A stretch of 64,000 nt of DNA from Eubacterium multiforme (GCF_030813415.1 NZ_JAUSUF010000004.1:124001-188000); one strand, 5' to 3'; shown: positions 46,391 through 55,327, counted from the stretch's first letter. A program made the numbers and translations. Notes: generated by a model not told the origin, from the letters alone.

Positions 46391-48676
46391 AAAAAAGAAT
46401 TAACTCTAAAAGAAATAATTTATAATGTGGAGTATAAAGATTGTAAAGAGGAAGTGTCCTTAAAAGATATTCCAGAAATAACAACTCCTTATAAGGAAAT
46501 AAAAAGAGCTCTTAATATAAAAAGAGCTGGCTATAACTTATATATAATAGATTCATTTTCAAAGGATAAAATAGAGGGGTTAGTTAACTTCATAAATGAT
46601 GAGTACAAGTCATTAAGCCCTCCTTTAGATATATGTTTTGTTACCCTTAAAGATAATAAAAGTCCTTTTCCTATATTTGTTTCTAATGGAAATGGTAATA
46701 AATTAAAAAAGAAAATTAAAGAATTAAAGGAAGATTACACAGAAACATTTCTAGAATTTTTTAATACATCATCAGAAGAAGAAAAAGATACCATTATAGA
46801 TAATATACACCTTAAGAGAAATAAATATATAGGAGAGCTTATTGATGCCTCTAAAATTGATGGATTTGATGTTAAAACTACTTCAGGAGGCTTTGCATTT
46901 ATTCCTTTAAATAATGGAGAAGTAATGACTGAAAAAGAATATGATAATTTAAATATGGAAGATAGAGAGGTTATACTTCAAAAGGCAACTAAGCTTAAGC
47001 AAAAGGCAGAAGTTATATTAGATAAGCTTAAGGAGTTAGAAATTAATTCTATTGGAAGATTAAAAAGTATATTTAAAGAATATATTGATAAAAAAATGGA
47101 AGATGTAAGGGATGACTTACTTTTAGAATTTATAAATGATGATGATGTTTATAACTATTTGCAAAATTTATATGAAAGCTTAGAGGAGGATTTAATTACA
47201 AGTTATAGCATTGATTTAGAAGATGAGGAAGGGAAAATAGAAGAAATTTTAGAAAAATATAATGTAGAAGTATTAATTGATAATTCTAATAATAAACATC
47301 CAAAGGTTATTTATGAGGATGATCCAAATCCAACAAAGCTTTTAGGAAATATTGAATATGAAAGTCAAAATGGAAATTATATTACTGACCTTTCTTATAT
47401 AACTCCAGGATCACTTTTAAAAGCTAATGAAGGTTGTTTAATTATAAGATTAAGTAGGTTAATACAAAATAGTAATAGTTACTATTATTTAAAGAAGGCA
47501 TTAATATCAGGAGAATTAACCTTTGAGGGAAATAGAAACTATTTAGAGTTATTATCAATAAATGGATTAAAACCTAAGGCTATACCTATAAATGTTAAAG
47601 TTATAATAGTTGGAGATTATGAAAGCTATAGTATTCTTTATAATAATGATGAAGAATTTAAAAAATTATTTCCTTTAAAATGTGAATTTAAAGATGAAAT
47701 TAGAAATCCCACAAATATAGCAAATGAATTAAAAAAATTTATTATAGATAGAGTTAAGAAAAATAACTTATTAAGTCTAGAGGAAGAAGGAGTAAAATCA
47801 ATAATAAGGTTTTTAGTTAGAGAAACTTCAAATAGAGGAAGAATTAGTATTGATGAGGGTAAAATAGACCATATATTAGTTAGAGCAGATAATATTGCAA
47901 AGGAAAACAAGGAAGATATAATAACTAAAAAATGTATTGAAAATATAATATATGAAAAAGATAGCATATTAGATGATTATATGAGTATGTATAAGGAAAA
48001 TAAAATATTTATAAAGACTAAAGGAAAAAATGTTGGAAATGTAAATGGTCTTGCAGTTTTAGATACTGGTATATATAGATTTGGTAAACCTCTTAGAATA
48101 ACTTGTTTAGCTTTAAAAGGGGAAGGAAATGTTGTAGATATTCACAAGGAATCAAAGTTAAGTGGAAAAATTCATGAAAAGTCTATTAAAACTTTAACTG
48201 GATTATTATATAGAAATATATCACCTTATGAAAAACTTCCAATAAATCTTCATTTAAGTTTTGAACAAAGTTATGGAATGATTGAAGGAGATAGCGCCTC
48301 AGTTGCAGAAATGATTGCCATGTTATCTGCAATAAGCAAAAAAGGTGTTAACCAAAATATTGCAGTGACAGGATCCTTAAATCAATTTGGAGAGGTTCAA
48401 CCAATTGGAGGAGTAAATGAAAAAATTGAAGGCTTTTTTGCTGTCTGCAAGGAACTTGGAGATGTTAAAGATAGAGGAGTATTAATACCATCTTCTAATA
48501 AGGATGAACTAATACTAACTCCAGAGGTTGAAGAAGCAATATTAAATGGGGAGTTTCACATATATGAAATGGAAACTTTAGAGGATGCTATTGAAACTTT
48601 AATTTTAGAGGATAATGAAACTTTAGAGAATTTTTATAATTTAATAGATGAAGAATTAAAAAAATATAATAAATAA
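46379..48676 (+). CDS. Lon-like protease with degenerate ATPase (LonC-like)
   Basis: A 765-residue protein of the S16 family. The C-terminal protease domain is intact: catalytic Ser639 in IEGDSASVAEM and Lys682 in GVNEKIEGF. The middle resembles the AAA_32/LonB type region but lacks ATP-binding motifs. Where relatives have a Walker A after RPGYN, it reads RAGYNLYIIDSFSKDK (49-64). The Walker B position reads EGCLIIRLSRL (351-361) without acidic residues. This suggests an ATP-independent protease like LonC of Thermus. Start is GTG 46379, or ATG 46388 in the same frame; see the leader entry. It lies upstream of the spoIIA operon but is separated by a hairpin and its promoter. Confidence 0.85.
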   Translation: MHYMKKELTLKEIIYNVEYKDCKEEVSLKDIPEITTPYKEIKRALNIKRAGYNLYIIDSFSKDKIEGLVNFINDEYKSLSPPLDICFVTLKDNKSPFPIFVSNGNGNKLKKKIKELKEDYTETFLEFFNTSSEEEKDTIIDNIHLKRNKYIGELIDASKIDGFDVKTTSGGFAFIPLNNGEVMTEKEYDNLNMEDREVILQKATKLKQKAEVILDKLKELEINSIGRLKSIFKEYIDKKMEDVRDDLLLEFINDDDVYNYLQNLYESLEEDLITSYSIDLEDEEGKIEEILEKYNVEVLIDNSNNKHPKVIYEDDPNPTKLLGNIEYESQNGNYITDLSYITPGSLLKANEGCLIIRLSRLIQNSNSYYYLKKALISGELTFEGNRNYLELLSINGLKPKAIPINVKVIIVGDYESYSILYNNDEEFKKLFPLKCEFKDEIRNPTNIANELKKFIIDRVKKNNLLSLEEEGVKSIIRFLVRETSNRGRISIDEGKIDHILVRADNIAKENKEDIITKKCIENIIYEKDSILDDYMSMYKENKIFIKTKGKNVGNVNGLAVLDTGIYRFGKPLRITCLALKGEGNVVDIHKESKLSGKIHEKSIKTLTGLLYRNISPYEKLPINLHLSFEQSYGMIEGDSASVAEMIAMLSAISKKGVNQNIAVTGSLNQFGEVQPIGGVNEKIEGFFAVCKELGDVKDRGVLIPSSNKDELILTPEVEEAILNGEFHIYEMETLEDAIETLILEDNETLENFYNLIDEELKKYNK

Positions 48677-48682
48677 GTGTAT

Positions 48683-48727
48683 AAGCTATTACATATAAAA
48701 TAAAATTATATGTGATAGCTTAAATTT
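48683..48727 (+). terminator. Terminator after the Lon-like gene
   Basis: AAGCTATTACATATAA pairs with TTATATGTGATAGCTT (one G-U), 7-nt AT loop, then AAATTTTT. Confidence 0.75.
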
Positions 48728-48776
48728 TTATTTTAACAAAAAAATCCATAAAATATGAAGAATGAATTGACTTGTA

Positions 48777-48806
48777 TTACAAATATATGTTAAAATATGG
48801 AAGAAA
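48777..48806 (+). promoter_or_regulatory. Candidate promoter of the spoIIA operon
   Basis: TTGACT (48777-48782), 18-bp spacer and TAAAAT (48801-48806), sigma-A-like. The operon is sigma-H-dependent in Bacillus. I do not see a convincing sigma-H match here, only a partial GAAT core near 48770. Confidence 0.4.
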
Positions 48807-48825
48807 TAAAGGGAAAATATATATT

Positions 48826-48869
48826 GGGAGGTGAATTACTCTAAAGTACTCTTTAGGGTAGCTTATATG
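48826..48869 (+). promoter_or_regulatory. Hairpin between Shine-Dalgarno and spoIIAA start
   Basis: GGGAGGTGA at 48826-48834 is followed by a 9-bp stem (ACTCTAAAG at 48838-48846 with CTTTAGGGT at 48851-48859, one U-G pair, loop TACT), then AGCTTAT and ATG at 48867. Folding reduces the spacing from 35 to about 13 nt. The stem's right arm contains a weak proximal AGGG. Confidence 0.45.
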
Positions 48870-49202
48870 TATCTTAAATTTAAAAAAAATGATAAAAGCT
48901 TAATTATTCATCTAATAGGGGAATTAGATCATCATAGTGCAGAAGAAGTTAGAGTTAAAATTGATGATAGAATAGAAAGGGATAACATAAGAAAAGTTAT
49001 ATTAGATTTTAGTGGAGTAACTTTTATGGATAGTTCTGGAATTGGAGTTGTAGTTGGAAGGTATAAAAAGGTTTTGTCCCTTGGCGGAAATATATGTGTG
49101 GCAAATGTTAATAATAGTGTAAATAGAGTTTTTGAATTATCAGGATTATTTAAAATTATAAAAAAATTTAATACTGTAGATGAGGCAGTAAGGTACGTTT
49201 AA
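48867..49202 (+). CDS. spoIIAA: Anti-sigma-F factor antagonist
   Basis: STAS-domain protein that, when unphosphorylated, binds SpoIIAB and frees sigma-F in the forespore. The 111-residue form from ATG 48867 starts MYLKFKKNDKSLIIHLIGELDHHSAEEVR, as in other SpoIIAA proteins (quoted here only to identify it). The phospho-acceptor is Ser57 in FMDSSGIG. A longer frame from GTG 48831 would use the ribosome binding site as its start codon and add 12 residues not typical of the family. It is followed 15 bp later by spoIIAB. Confidence 0.93.
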   Translation: MYLKFKKNDKSLIIHLIGELDHHSAEEVRVKIDDRIERDNIRKVILDFSGVTFMDSSGIGVVVGRYKKVLSLGGNICVANVNNSVNRVFELSGLFKIIKKFNTVDEAVRYV

Positions 49203-49217
49203 TGGAGGGGTTTTGTC

Positions 49218-49652
49218 ATGTATGATAATAAAATAAGTATTGAATTCTTAAGCAAATCTCAAAATGAGGCCTTTGCAAGAGTTGCAATTGCAGCCTTTGT
49301 TTCCCAATTAGATCCAACGATTGAAGAGTTAACAGATGTAAAGACTGCAGTTTCAGAGGGAGTAACAAATTCTATTATTCATGGTTATGAAAATAGAGAA
49401 GATGGAAGAGTTAAAATAGATGCGTTAATAGAAAAAAATGAAGTAGAGATAATAATATCAGACTTTGGAAGAGGAATAGATGATATAGAAAAGGCAAAAG
49501 AACCATTATATACATCAAGACCAGACCTTGAAAGGTCAGGTATGGGTTTTACTGTTATGGAAAGCTTTATGGATTCTTTAGAAGTTTATAGTGAAAAGGG
49601 AAAAGGGACAAAGGTGGTTATGAAGAAAAAATTTAATACTGAAGTATGTTAG
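49218..49652 (+). CDS. spoIIAB: Anti-sigma-F factor / serine kinase
   Basis: GHKL-type kinase that holds sigma-F inactive and phosphorylates SpoIIAA. The 144-residue protein has the N-box [17 protein letters not shown], the G1 box [14 protein letters not shown] and the G2 region [21 protein letters not shown] (family key residues Glu, Asn, Asp and Gly). The length equals Bacillus SpoIIAB (146). GGAGGGG precedes the ATG. The order spoIIAA-spoIIAB-sigF with tight spacing is the canonical operon. Confidence 0.96.
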   Translation: MYDNKISIEFLSKSQNEAFARVAIAAFVSQLDPTIEELTDVKTAVSEGVTNSIIHGYENREDGRVKIDALIEKNEVEIIISDFGRGIDDIEKAKEPLYTSRPDLERSGMGFTVMESFMDSLEVYSEKGKGTKVVMKKKFNTEVC

Positions 49653-49661
49653 GGGAATAGT

Positions 49662-50417
49662 ATGAATATTGAGAATTATAAAAGAGAGGAATTTAATTAT
49701 GATAATAATTCAGAGCTTTTACCTTTAGCTAAAAATGGTGATGAAAAAGCTTTAAATAGACTAATAGAAATGAATCTTCCTTTAGTATCTTCAATTAGTA
49801 AAAAGTTTTTAAATAGGGGTTATGATTACGAAGATATTTACCAGATAGGATCAATTGGTCTTGTTAAGGCTATTAAAAATTTTGATGATTCATTTAATGT
49901 TAAATTTTCAACCTATGCAGTACCTATGATAATTGGAGAAATAAAAAGATTTTTAAGAGATGACGGAATGATAAAGGTAAGTCGTAATGTAAAAAGCTTA
50001 GCTAAAAAAATTCATTATTGCAAAGAAGAACTTACAAAAAAACTTAATAGAGAGCCTACAATTGATGAATTGGCAGAGTATTCAAATATAGATAAAGAAG
50101 AAATAATTATTGCAATAGAGGCATCATCTAGTATGCAATATTTATATGATACTATTCATCAAGATGATGGAGCTCCAGTATTACTTATAGATAAAATTAG
50201 TCAAAAGGGCGAAGATGACAGCTTAATGATTGATAGAATAGCTTTAAAAGAAGCTATTGGAACATTAGATGTTAAATCAAGGCAGATTATAATGCTTAGA
50301 TATTTTAAAGATAAAACTCAAGTTCAAGTTGCAAAAATGCTTGGGATAAGTCAAGTTCAGGTTTCTAGAATAGAAAAGAAAGTTTTAATCAAAATGAAAG
50401 AAAAATTAAAGGAATAA
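49662..50417 (+). CDS. sigF: RNA polymerase sigma-F (early forespore)
   Basis: Directs the first forespore-specific transcription during sporulation. The 251-residue sigma-70 factor has region 2 EDIYQIGSIGLVKAIKNFDDSF, followed by VKFSTYAVPMIIGEIKRFLRD, region 3 and region 4 helix-turn-helix KTQVQVAKMLGISQVQVSRIE, all as in SigF/SigG (motifs cited by key blocks). Gene order behind spoIIAB makes it SigF rather than SigG. The ATG at 49662 follows TAGGGG. A strong terminator follows, so spoVAC starts a separate unit. Confidence 0.95.
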   Translation: MNIENYKREEFNYDNNSELLPLAKNGDEKALNRLIEMNLPLVSSISKKFLNRGYDYEDIYQIGSIGLVKAIKNFDDSFNVKFSTYAVPMIIGEIKRFLRDDGMIKVSRNVKSLAKKIHYCKEELTKKLNREPTIDELAEYSNIDKEEIIIAIEASSSMQYLYDTIHQDDGAPVLLIDKISQKGEDDSLMIDRIALKEAIGTLDVKSRQIIMLRYFKDKTQVQVAKMLGISQVQVSRIEKKVLIKMKEKLKE

Positions 50418-50455
50418 AAATAAGGAAAGAATTTAATTCTTTCCTTATTTTTATT
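50417..50455 (+). terminator. Intrinsic terminator after sigF
   Basis: AAAATAAGGAAAGAA pairs with TTCTTTCCTTATTTT, loop TTTAA, followed by T-rich tract. It overlaps the last base of the stop codon. Confidence 0.92.
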
Positions 50456-50475
50456 TAATTTACTATATTTTCTAG

Positions 50476-50503
50476 TGTTATATTTTAAATTTTAGAAATA
50501 CTA
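50476..50503 (+). promoter_or_regulatory. Possible sigma-G-type promoter of spoVA
   Basis: AATACTA at 50497-50503 matches six of seven positions of the sigma-G -10 CATACTA; a weak TGTTATA lies 14 bp upstream. spoVA is sigma-G-dependent in Bacillus. The -35 match is poor. Confidence 0.3.
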
Positions 50504-50533
50504 AGTATATGAACATAGAAAGGGGTAATTGTT

Positions 50534-51004
50534 TTGAAAAAGAATAAAACAAAAAAGAAAGAAGAATTTGTAAAGCAAAGATTTCAAACTCTTACTGAAG
50601 AAAGTGAACCAAAACCTCAGCTTACTAGAAATTGTATAAGGGCATTTGTAGTAGGTGGGCTTATTTGTGTTTTAGGACAAATAATAACGAATATTTTTAT
50701 GAAATTTGGATTTACAAAGGATGAAGTTTCAAGTATAACTGCTGTAATAATGGTTCTTATAGGAGCCCTTCTTACAGGTATAGGAATATATGATAAAATT
50801 GCTAATTACGGAGGAGCTGGAACTGTTGTACCAATAACAGGCTTTGCAAATGCTGTTGTTGCACCTGCTATAGAATTTAAAAAAGAAGGATTTGTTTTTG
50901 GAGTTGCTGCAAAAATGTTTACAATAGCAGGACCGGTTTTAGTATATGGAATTGGTAGTTCTGTTATTATAGGAATAATTTATTATATAAAAGATCTTTT
51001 TTAA
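50534..51004 (+). CDS. spoVAC: Stage V sporulation protein AC
   Basis: Membrane component of the SpoVA channel that moves dipicolinic acid into and out of the spore; SpoVAC is mechanosensitive in Bacillus. The 156-residue protein has a basic N-terminus and four predicted membrane helices, with RAFVVGGLICVLGQIITN and GIYDKIANYGGAGTVVPITGF, which are SpoVAC/AE signatures. The start is TTG at 50534, after AAAGGGG. Only spoVAC-AD-AE are present, the minimal set usual in clostridia; spoVAA, AB and AF are absent. Confidence 0.93.
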   Translation: MKKNKTKKKEEFVKQRFQTLTEESEPKPQLTRNCIRAFVVGGLICVLGQIITNIFMKFGFTKDEVSSITAVIMVLIGALLTGIGIYDKIANYGGAGTVVPITGFANAVVAPAIEFKKEGFVFGVAAKMFTIAGPVLVYGIGSSVIIGIIYYIKDLF

Positions 51005-51023
51005 ATGAATGGGAGGTGTAATA

Positions 51024-52040
51024 ATGAGTGAAATTAAAAAGGTTGGAGGACAAACAATTAAATTAAAAAATCCACCAACAATTATATCTACATTTTCTTT
51101 AGTTGGTCCAAAGGAAGGGGAAGGACCATTAAAAGAATATTTTGATGATGTATTAAGTGATGAAAGCTGTGGAAAGGAAAGCTATGAAAAAGCAGAAACA
51201 GAAATGATGTATACGGCAATTAGTGAAGCTATAAAAAGAGCTAACTTAAAGGAAACAGATATAGATTATATGTTTGCAGGAGATTTGTTAAATCAAATAA
51301 TATCATCTGGTTTTGCAGCAAGAAAACTTAATATACCTTTCTTTGGACTTTATGGAGCATGTTCTACAATGTCAGAATCTTTAGGTCTTGCAGCATTAAT
51401 TTTAGATGGAGGCTTTGCAAACAATGTTGTAGCTTCTACATCATCACATTTTTGTGCAGCAGAGAGACAGTTTAGATTTCCATTAGAATATGGATCTCAA
51501 AGGTGTAAAACTGCTCAATGGACAGTTACAGGAGCTGGAGCTATGATTCTTGGAAAGAAAGGAAATTTCCCTAAAGTTACATATGTTACAACAGGAGTTG
51601 TAAAGGATTATGGAATTAAAGATGCAAATAACATGGGAGCTGCAATGGCACCAGCTGCTGTAGATACTATATATAAGCATTTTAAAGATACAGGAAAGAC
51701 ACCAAAGGATTACGATATAATAACTACTGGAGATTTAGGTAAGGTAGGTAAAAAGATATTAGATGATTTAATATTAGAATATGGTTATGACATAAGGGAA
51801 AATCATGTAGATTGTGGAGAAATGATATTTAATAATGAACTTCAAGGAACAGAAGCTGGAGGAAGTGGATGTGGATGTTCTGCTGTAGTTACATGTGGAT
51901 ACATATATAAAAAGATGATGAGAGGAGAAATTAAGAGTGCGTTGATTGTTTCTACTGGTGCACTTATGAGTACAACATCATCACTTCAAGGAGAAAGCAT
52001 TCCAGGTATAGCACATGCAGTAGCTATAGAAATGAATTAA
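51024..52040 (+). CDS. spoVAD: Stage V sporulation protein AD
   Basis: Dipicolinic-acid-binding soluble component of the SpoVA apparatus. The 338-residue protein has a thiolase-like fold with GDLLNQIISSGFAARKL, PFFGLYGACSTMSESLGLAAL and GGSGCGCSAVVTCGYIYKKM. It lacks the full thiolase catalytic set, as the family does. The start is ATG 51024, behind GGGAGGTG at 51011-51018; the frame is open further upstream. It overlaps no neighbour: 19 bp after spoVAC and 20 bp before spoVAE. Confidence 0.95.
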   Translation: MSEIKKVGGQTIKLKNPPTIISTFSLVGPKEGEGPLKEYFDDVLSDESCGKESYEKAETEMMYTAISEAIKRANLKETDIDYMFAGDLLNQIISSGFAARKLNIPFFGLYGACSTMSESLGLAALILDGGFANNVVASTSSHFCAAERQFRFPLEYGSQRCKTAQWTVTGAGAMILGKKGNFPKVTYVTTGVVKDYGIKDANNMGAAMAPAAVDTIYKHFKDTGKTPKDYDIITTGDLGKVGKKILDDLILEYGYDIRENHVDCGEMIFNNELQGTEAGGSGCGCSAVVTCGYIYKKMMRGEIKSALIVSTGALMSTTSSLQGESIPGIAHAVAIEMN

Positions 52041-52060
52041 TAAAGAAAGGAGGATATTTT

Positions 52061-52414
52061 ATGGAGTATGTAAAAGCATTTATAGTTGGAGGATTAATAT
52101 GTGTTATAGCTCAAATACTAATGGATAAAACTAAACTTACTCCTGCTAGAATATTAGTTCTTTTTGTTACCTTAGGGGCAGTTCTTGGAGCATTTGGGTT
52201 ATATGATAAACTTATTGATTTTTCAGGGGCAGGAGCTACAATACCATTACCTAGCTTTGGAAATTCTCTTGCAAAGGCTGCAATAAAAGAAGTTAATCAA
52301 ATTGGACTTCTCGGAGCATTTACTGGAGGAATAAAAGGAACGGCAGCTGGAATAACAGCTTCAATATTTTTTGGATATATTATGGCTATTATTTTTAATC
52401 CAAAAAGTAAGTAA
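52061..52414 (+). CDS. spoVAE: Stage V sporulation protein AE
   Basis: Small membrane protein (117 residues, about four helices), last gene of the spoVA tricistron. The motifs AFIVGGLICVIAQILMDKT and GLYDKLIDFSGAGATIPLP with FGNSLAKA mirror those of spoVAC, showing that both are one paralogous family. AAAGGAGG precedes the ATG. comEC begins 50 bp later without a visible terminator. Confidence 0.94.
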   Translation: MEYVKAFIVGGLICVIAQILMDKTKLTPARILVLFVTLGAVLGAFGLYDKLIDFSGAGATIPLPSFGNSLAKAAIKEVNQIGLLGAFTGGIKGTAAGITASIFFGYIMAIIFNPKSK

Positions 52415-52464
52415 AGGAATAAAAAATATAAACTTGTCAATAATTATCTATGAGGTGGCAACTT

Positions 52465-54159
52465 ATGAGAATATTTGAGTTAGGTAAAGTTAAATTACCT
52501 ATTGCATATATAGCAATAACATTTCTTTTTAGTAGTTTATATTATAGATATTTTGATAGAGATTTTTGGCTAGCTATTATTTTAGTTAGTCTTTTATTTT
52601 TGTGGGTATTTTTAAAAGAAGGATGGCAATTTTTTATATTTATATTAGCTATATTTTTTATTGGAATTTTAATTAATGTTAATTATTATAATTTACGAGT
52701 TAAAGAATATGAAACTATAAGAGTTGAAAGAATATATTCCTATGGTGGAGTTGGAAAAATAGATGGGAGGAAAATATTTTTAAAGGGTAAACTTTCAGGA
52801 ATTAAAGAAGGATATGAAATAGTAACTAAAGGAAAGTTTAAAAAAGATATAAATAAGGAAAAAGGAATTATTGGAGAATATAAAATTGAAAAATTAAAAA
52901 TAAACGAAAGAAGTATATTTACTAAATTAGCAAATCTTAAAAATGAGTTTAAAAGAAAGGTTGAAGAAAATATTGGGTACAGAAAATCTTCTTTAATAAC
53001 ATCCATAGTATTTGGAAGAGATAATGACTTAGGAAATGAAGATGAAGAATATATGAAAAGATTTGGAATAATACATGCCCTTAGTGTTTCAGGTCTTCAT
53101 ATAGGACTTATATTTTTAATTTTCAAAAAAATATTTAATGAAAAAATATCATTAGGATTTACTTTAATATATGTTTTTATGACTGGAATGGCTTTTTCTA
53201 GTATTAGAGCTTTTATTATGGTTTTCTTTTCAAATTTAGGATTTATATTAAGAAAAAGATATAATCCAATTGGAGGAATTGCAGTTAGTTCAATAATAAT
53301 ATTTTTCATGTCACCATATTGTATATTTAATATAGGATTTTTATTATCCTTTGGGGCAACTCTTGGAATATTACTTTATAATAAGGAGCTAAATCGTAAA
53401 TTATATAAGTTACCTAATTTTTTAAGAGGGGTAGTTAGTATATCTATTTCAGCTCAAATATTTACCTTGCCATTATTAATAATATTTTTTAATGAATTTT
53501 CTTTAGGATTTATTATAGGAAATATAATACTTATACCTTTAATAAATATTATATTAATTATTGGGGTGTTTTCTATATTCATAATTAAATTTTCTGAAGT
53601 ATTTGATTTTTTAAGCTTTTTATTAAAGATTGTAGTAAATATTTTAGATGAAATTACTGAAGTTTTATTAGATTTTATTCCAGAAATTTTTAATATAAAT
53701 GAGTATTATGCTTATTTTTATATAGTTTTATTACTTTGCTATTACTTATATAGTAAAGGGATGGCTAAGGCTGTATTTTTGCCTTTAGGTTATATAATTT
53801 ATATATGTATTGATTTATACAGCTTTTACCCTAAGATAATGTACAAAAATGAAGGTAGTTTAATTATGTCCTATAAAGGGGACAGAGTTGTAATAGCTAA
53901 CAAAAATGTTCATATTAAAGAATTAAAAAATAAAACTTTATCTTTTAGAGGATATAGGGAGTTTGAAAAAATAAAAATAAAAGAGGATGTATATATTAAA
54001 AAAGAAGATAAAAATTATATATTAACTTTTAATGGAACTAATTATTATTTAAATATAAATGGCTTAAATAAAAAGGACATTAAATATGATATAATAAATT
54101 TCAAAGAGAATGAAGCAAGTGAGATTATTGTATTAAACAATAGTTTATTAATAAAGTAA
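52465..54159 (+). CDS. comEC: ComEC/Rec2 family membrane protein lacking the nuclease domain
   Basis: The central region is the ComEC competence channel domain: GIIHALSVSGLHIGLIF, ASSIRAFIMV-like SSIRAFIMVF and NIGFLLSFGATLGILL, among about ten membrane helices. An N-terminal DUF4131-type OB segment (about 85-155) precedes it. ComEC imports single-stranded DNA in competent bacteria. The usual C-terminal metallo-beta-lactamase domain is missing: the last 110 residues contain no HxHxDH motif and the total of 564 residues is about 200 short of Bacillus ComEC. Start ATG 52465 follows GAGGTGG. Natural competence is not implied. It is followed by holA as in many Firmicutes. Confidence 0.88.
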   Translation: MRIFELGKVKLPIAYIAITFLFSSLYYRYFDRDFWLAIILVSLLFLWVFLKEGWQFFIFILAIFFIGILINVNYYNLRVKEYETIRVERIYSYGGVGKIDGRKIFLKGKLSGIKEGYEIVTKGKFKKDINKEKGIIGEYKIEKLKINERSIFTKLANLKNEFKRKVEENIGYRKSSLITSIVFGRDNDLGNEDEEYMKRFGIIHALSVSGLHIGLIFLIFKKIFNEKISLGFTLIYVFMTGMAFSSIRAFIMVFFSNLGFILRKRYNPIGGIAVSSIIIFFMSPYCIFNIGFLLSFGATLGILLYNKELNRKLYKLPNFLRGVVSISISAQIFTLPLLIIFFNEFSLGFIIGNIILIPLINIILIIGVFSIFIIKFSEVFDFLSFLLKIVVNILDEITEVLLDFIPEIFNINEYYAYFYIVLLLCYYLYSKGMAKAVFLPLGYIIYICIDLYSFYPKIMYKNEGSLIMSYKGDRVVIANKNVHIKELKNKTLSFRGYREFEKIKIKEDVYIKKEDKNYILTFNGTNYYLNINGLNKKDIKYDIINFKENEASEIIVLNNSLLIK

Positions 54160-54182
54160 ATTGTATTTGAAAGGTGATTAGT

Positions 54183-55217
54183 TTGATAAATTACGAAACG
54201 TTAGAGAAGGACATAAAATTAAATAAAATCAAAAATTCATATGTATTTTCTGGTCCAGATGAGGAATTAATTAAAGAAGCCATTTCTAAATTAGTAAATC
54301 CATATATTGATGAAGGACTTAAAGATTTAAATTTTATTAAATTTGATGGAGTACAATGTACCTTTGATGAAATTGTAAATGCCTGTGAAACTTTACCTTT
54401 TATGGCTGAAAAAAAGGTGGTTATAGTTTATAGATGTGCATTTTTAAAAGAAAAATTAGATACTCAAAATAAAAGCTTTTATAACAATATGAAAGAATAT
54501 TTAAAGGATATGCCAGAACATACTATATTAGTTTTATATCATGTTCTTAGTGATAAAAGGGATACTGTAAGAAAAAATAAAAATATAATGGCATTAGATA
54601 AAATAACAACAGTTGTACAAATTGATAAACTTAAAAGAGATGGATTTTATAAAAGAGTAGAAGCTTTATTTAAAAAGAATGGGAAAAATATAAATAAAAT
54701 TGAACTTAGATACCTTTGTGAAAAGCTTCCTATGAATTTAGATATAGCAAGTAAGGAAGTTTCAAAAATAGTAGATTATACTTTAGGTAGAGAAATTAAA
54801 AGAAAAGATATAGATTTACTAATTCCAAATAAAAGTGAAGATGATGTATTTGACTTAGTTGATTTAGTATCTCAAAGAAAAATAGAAAGAGCACTTGATA
54901 TATTAAATGAACTTTTATTTAAGGCAGATCAACATATGCTTATAATTACAACAATAGAAAATCAGTTTAAAAGGCTTTATGAAATAAAAATTGGACTTCT
55001 TAAAGGGAAAAGGACAGAAGATTTTGTTAGCGAATTTAGAGTACCTCAATTTGTAGCTGAAAAGCTTGTTCTTCAAAGTAAGAAATTTACTTTAAAGCAG
55101 TTAGAAAAAATATTAAAATTTTGTGTAGAAACAGAAGGTAATTTAAAAAGTAGTGCAAATAATAAAAAGTCTGAACTTGAATTATTTTTAGTTAACATAG
55201 CTATGGTTAAAAAATAA
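54183..55217 (+). CDS. holA: DNA polymerase III delta subunit
   Basis: Clamp-loader subunit that opens the sliding clamp. The 344-residue protein has the HolA pattern: SYVFSGPDEELIKEAISKL at the start, the ACETLPFMAEKKVVIVYR segment, LCEKLPMNLDIASKEVSKI, DVFDLVDLVSQRKIERALDIL and a C-terminal helical collar ending ELELFLVNIAMVKK. Start TTG 54183 sits eight bases after AAAGGTG; a GTG at 54174 overlaps that site. It follows comEC by 23 bp and is followed by terminators and the convergent rpsT. Confidence 0.93.
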   Translation: MINYETLEKDIKLNKIKNSYVFSGPDEELIKEAISKLVNPYIDEGLKDLNFIKFDGVQCTFDEIVNACETLPFMAEKKVVIVYRCAFLKEKLDTQNKSFYNNMKEYLKDMPEHTILVLYHVLSDKRDTVRKNKNIMALDKITTVVQIDKLKRDGFYKRVEALFKKNGKNINKIELRYLCEKLPMNLDIASKEVSKIVDYTLGREIKRKDIDLLIPNKSEDDVFDLVDLVSQRKIERALDILNELLFKADQHMLIITTIENQFKRLYEIKIGLLKGKRTEDFVSEFRVPQFVAEKLVLQSKKFTLKQLEKILKFCVETEGNLKSSANNKKSELELFLVNIAMVKK

Positions 55218-55231
55218 ATATTTATAAAATA

Positions 55232-55266
55232 TAAAAACACCTATTTAAAAAAAATAGGTGTTTTTA
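55232..55266 (+). terminator. Intrinsic terminator after holA
   Basis: AAAAACACCTATTT pairs with AATAGGTGTTTTT, A-rich loop, ending in five T residues. Confidence 0.9.
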
Positions 55267-55290
55267 TGTAAATTTTAAGATAATCTTAAA

Positions 55291-55321
55291 AAAGTAAATA
55301 ACCGACCTTAAAGGTCGGTTT
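55291..55321 (-). terminator. Intrinsic terminator of rpsT
   Basis: AACCGACCTT pairs with AAGGTCGGTT, one-base centre plus melted ends as loop. On the minus strand it is followed by ATTTACTTTTTT, and it lies 7 bp past the rpsT stop. Confidence 0.88.
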
Positions 55322-55327
55322 ATGTTA

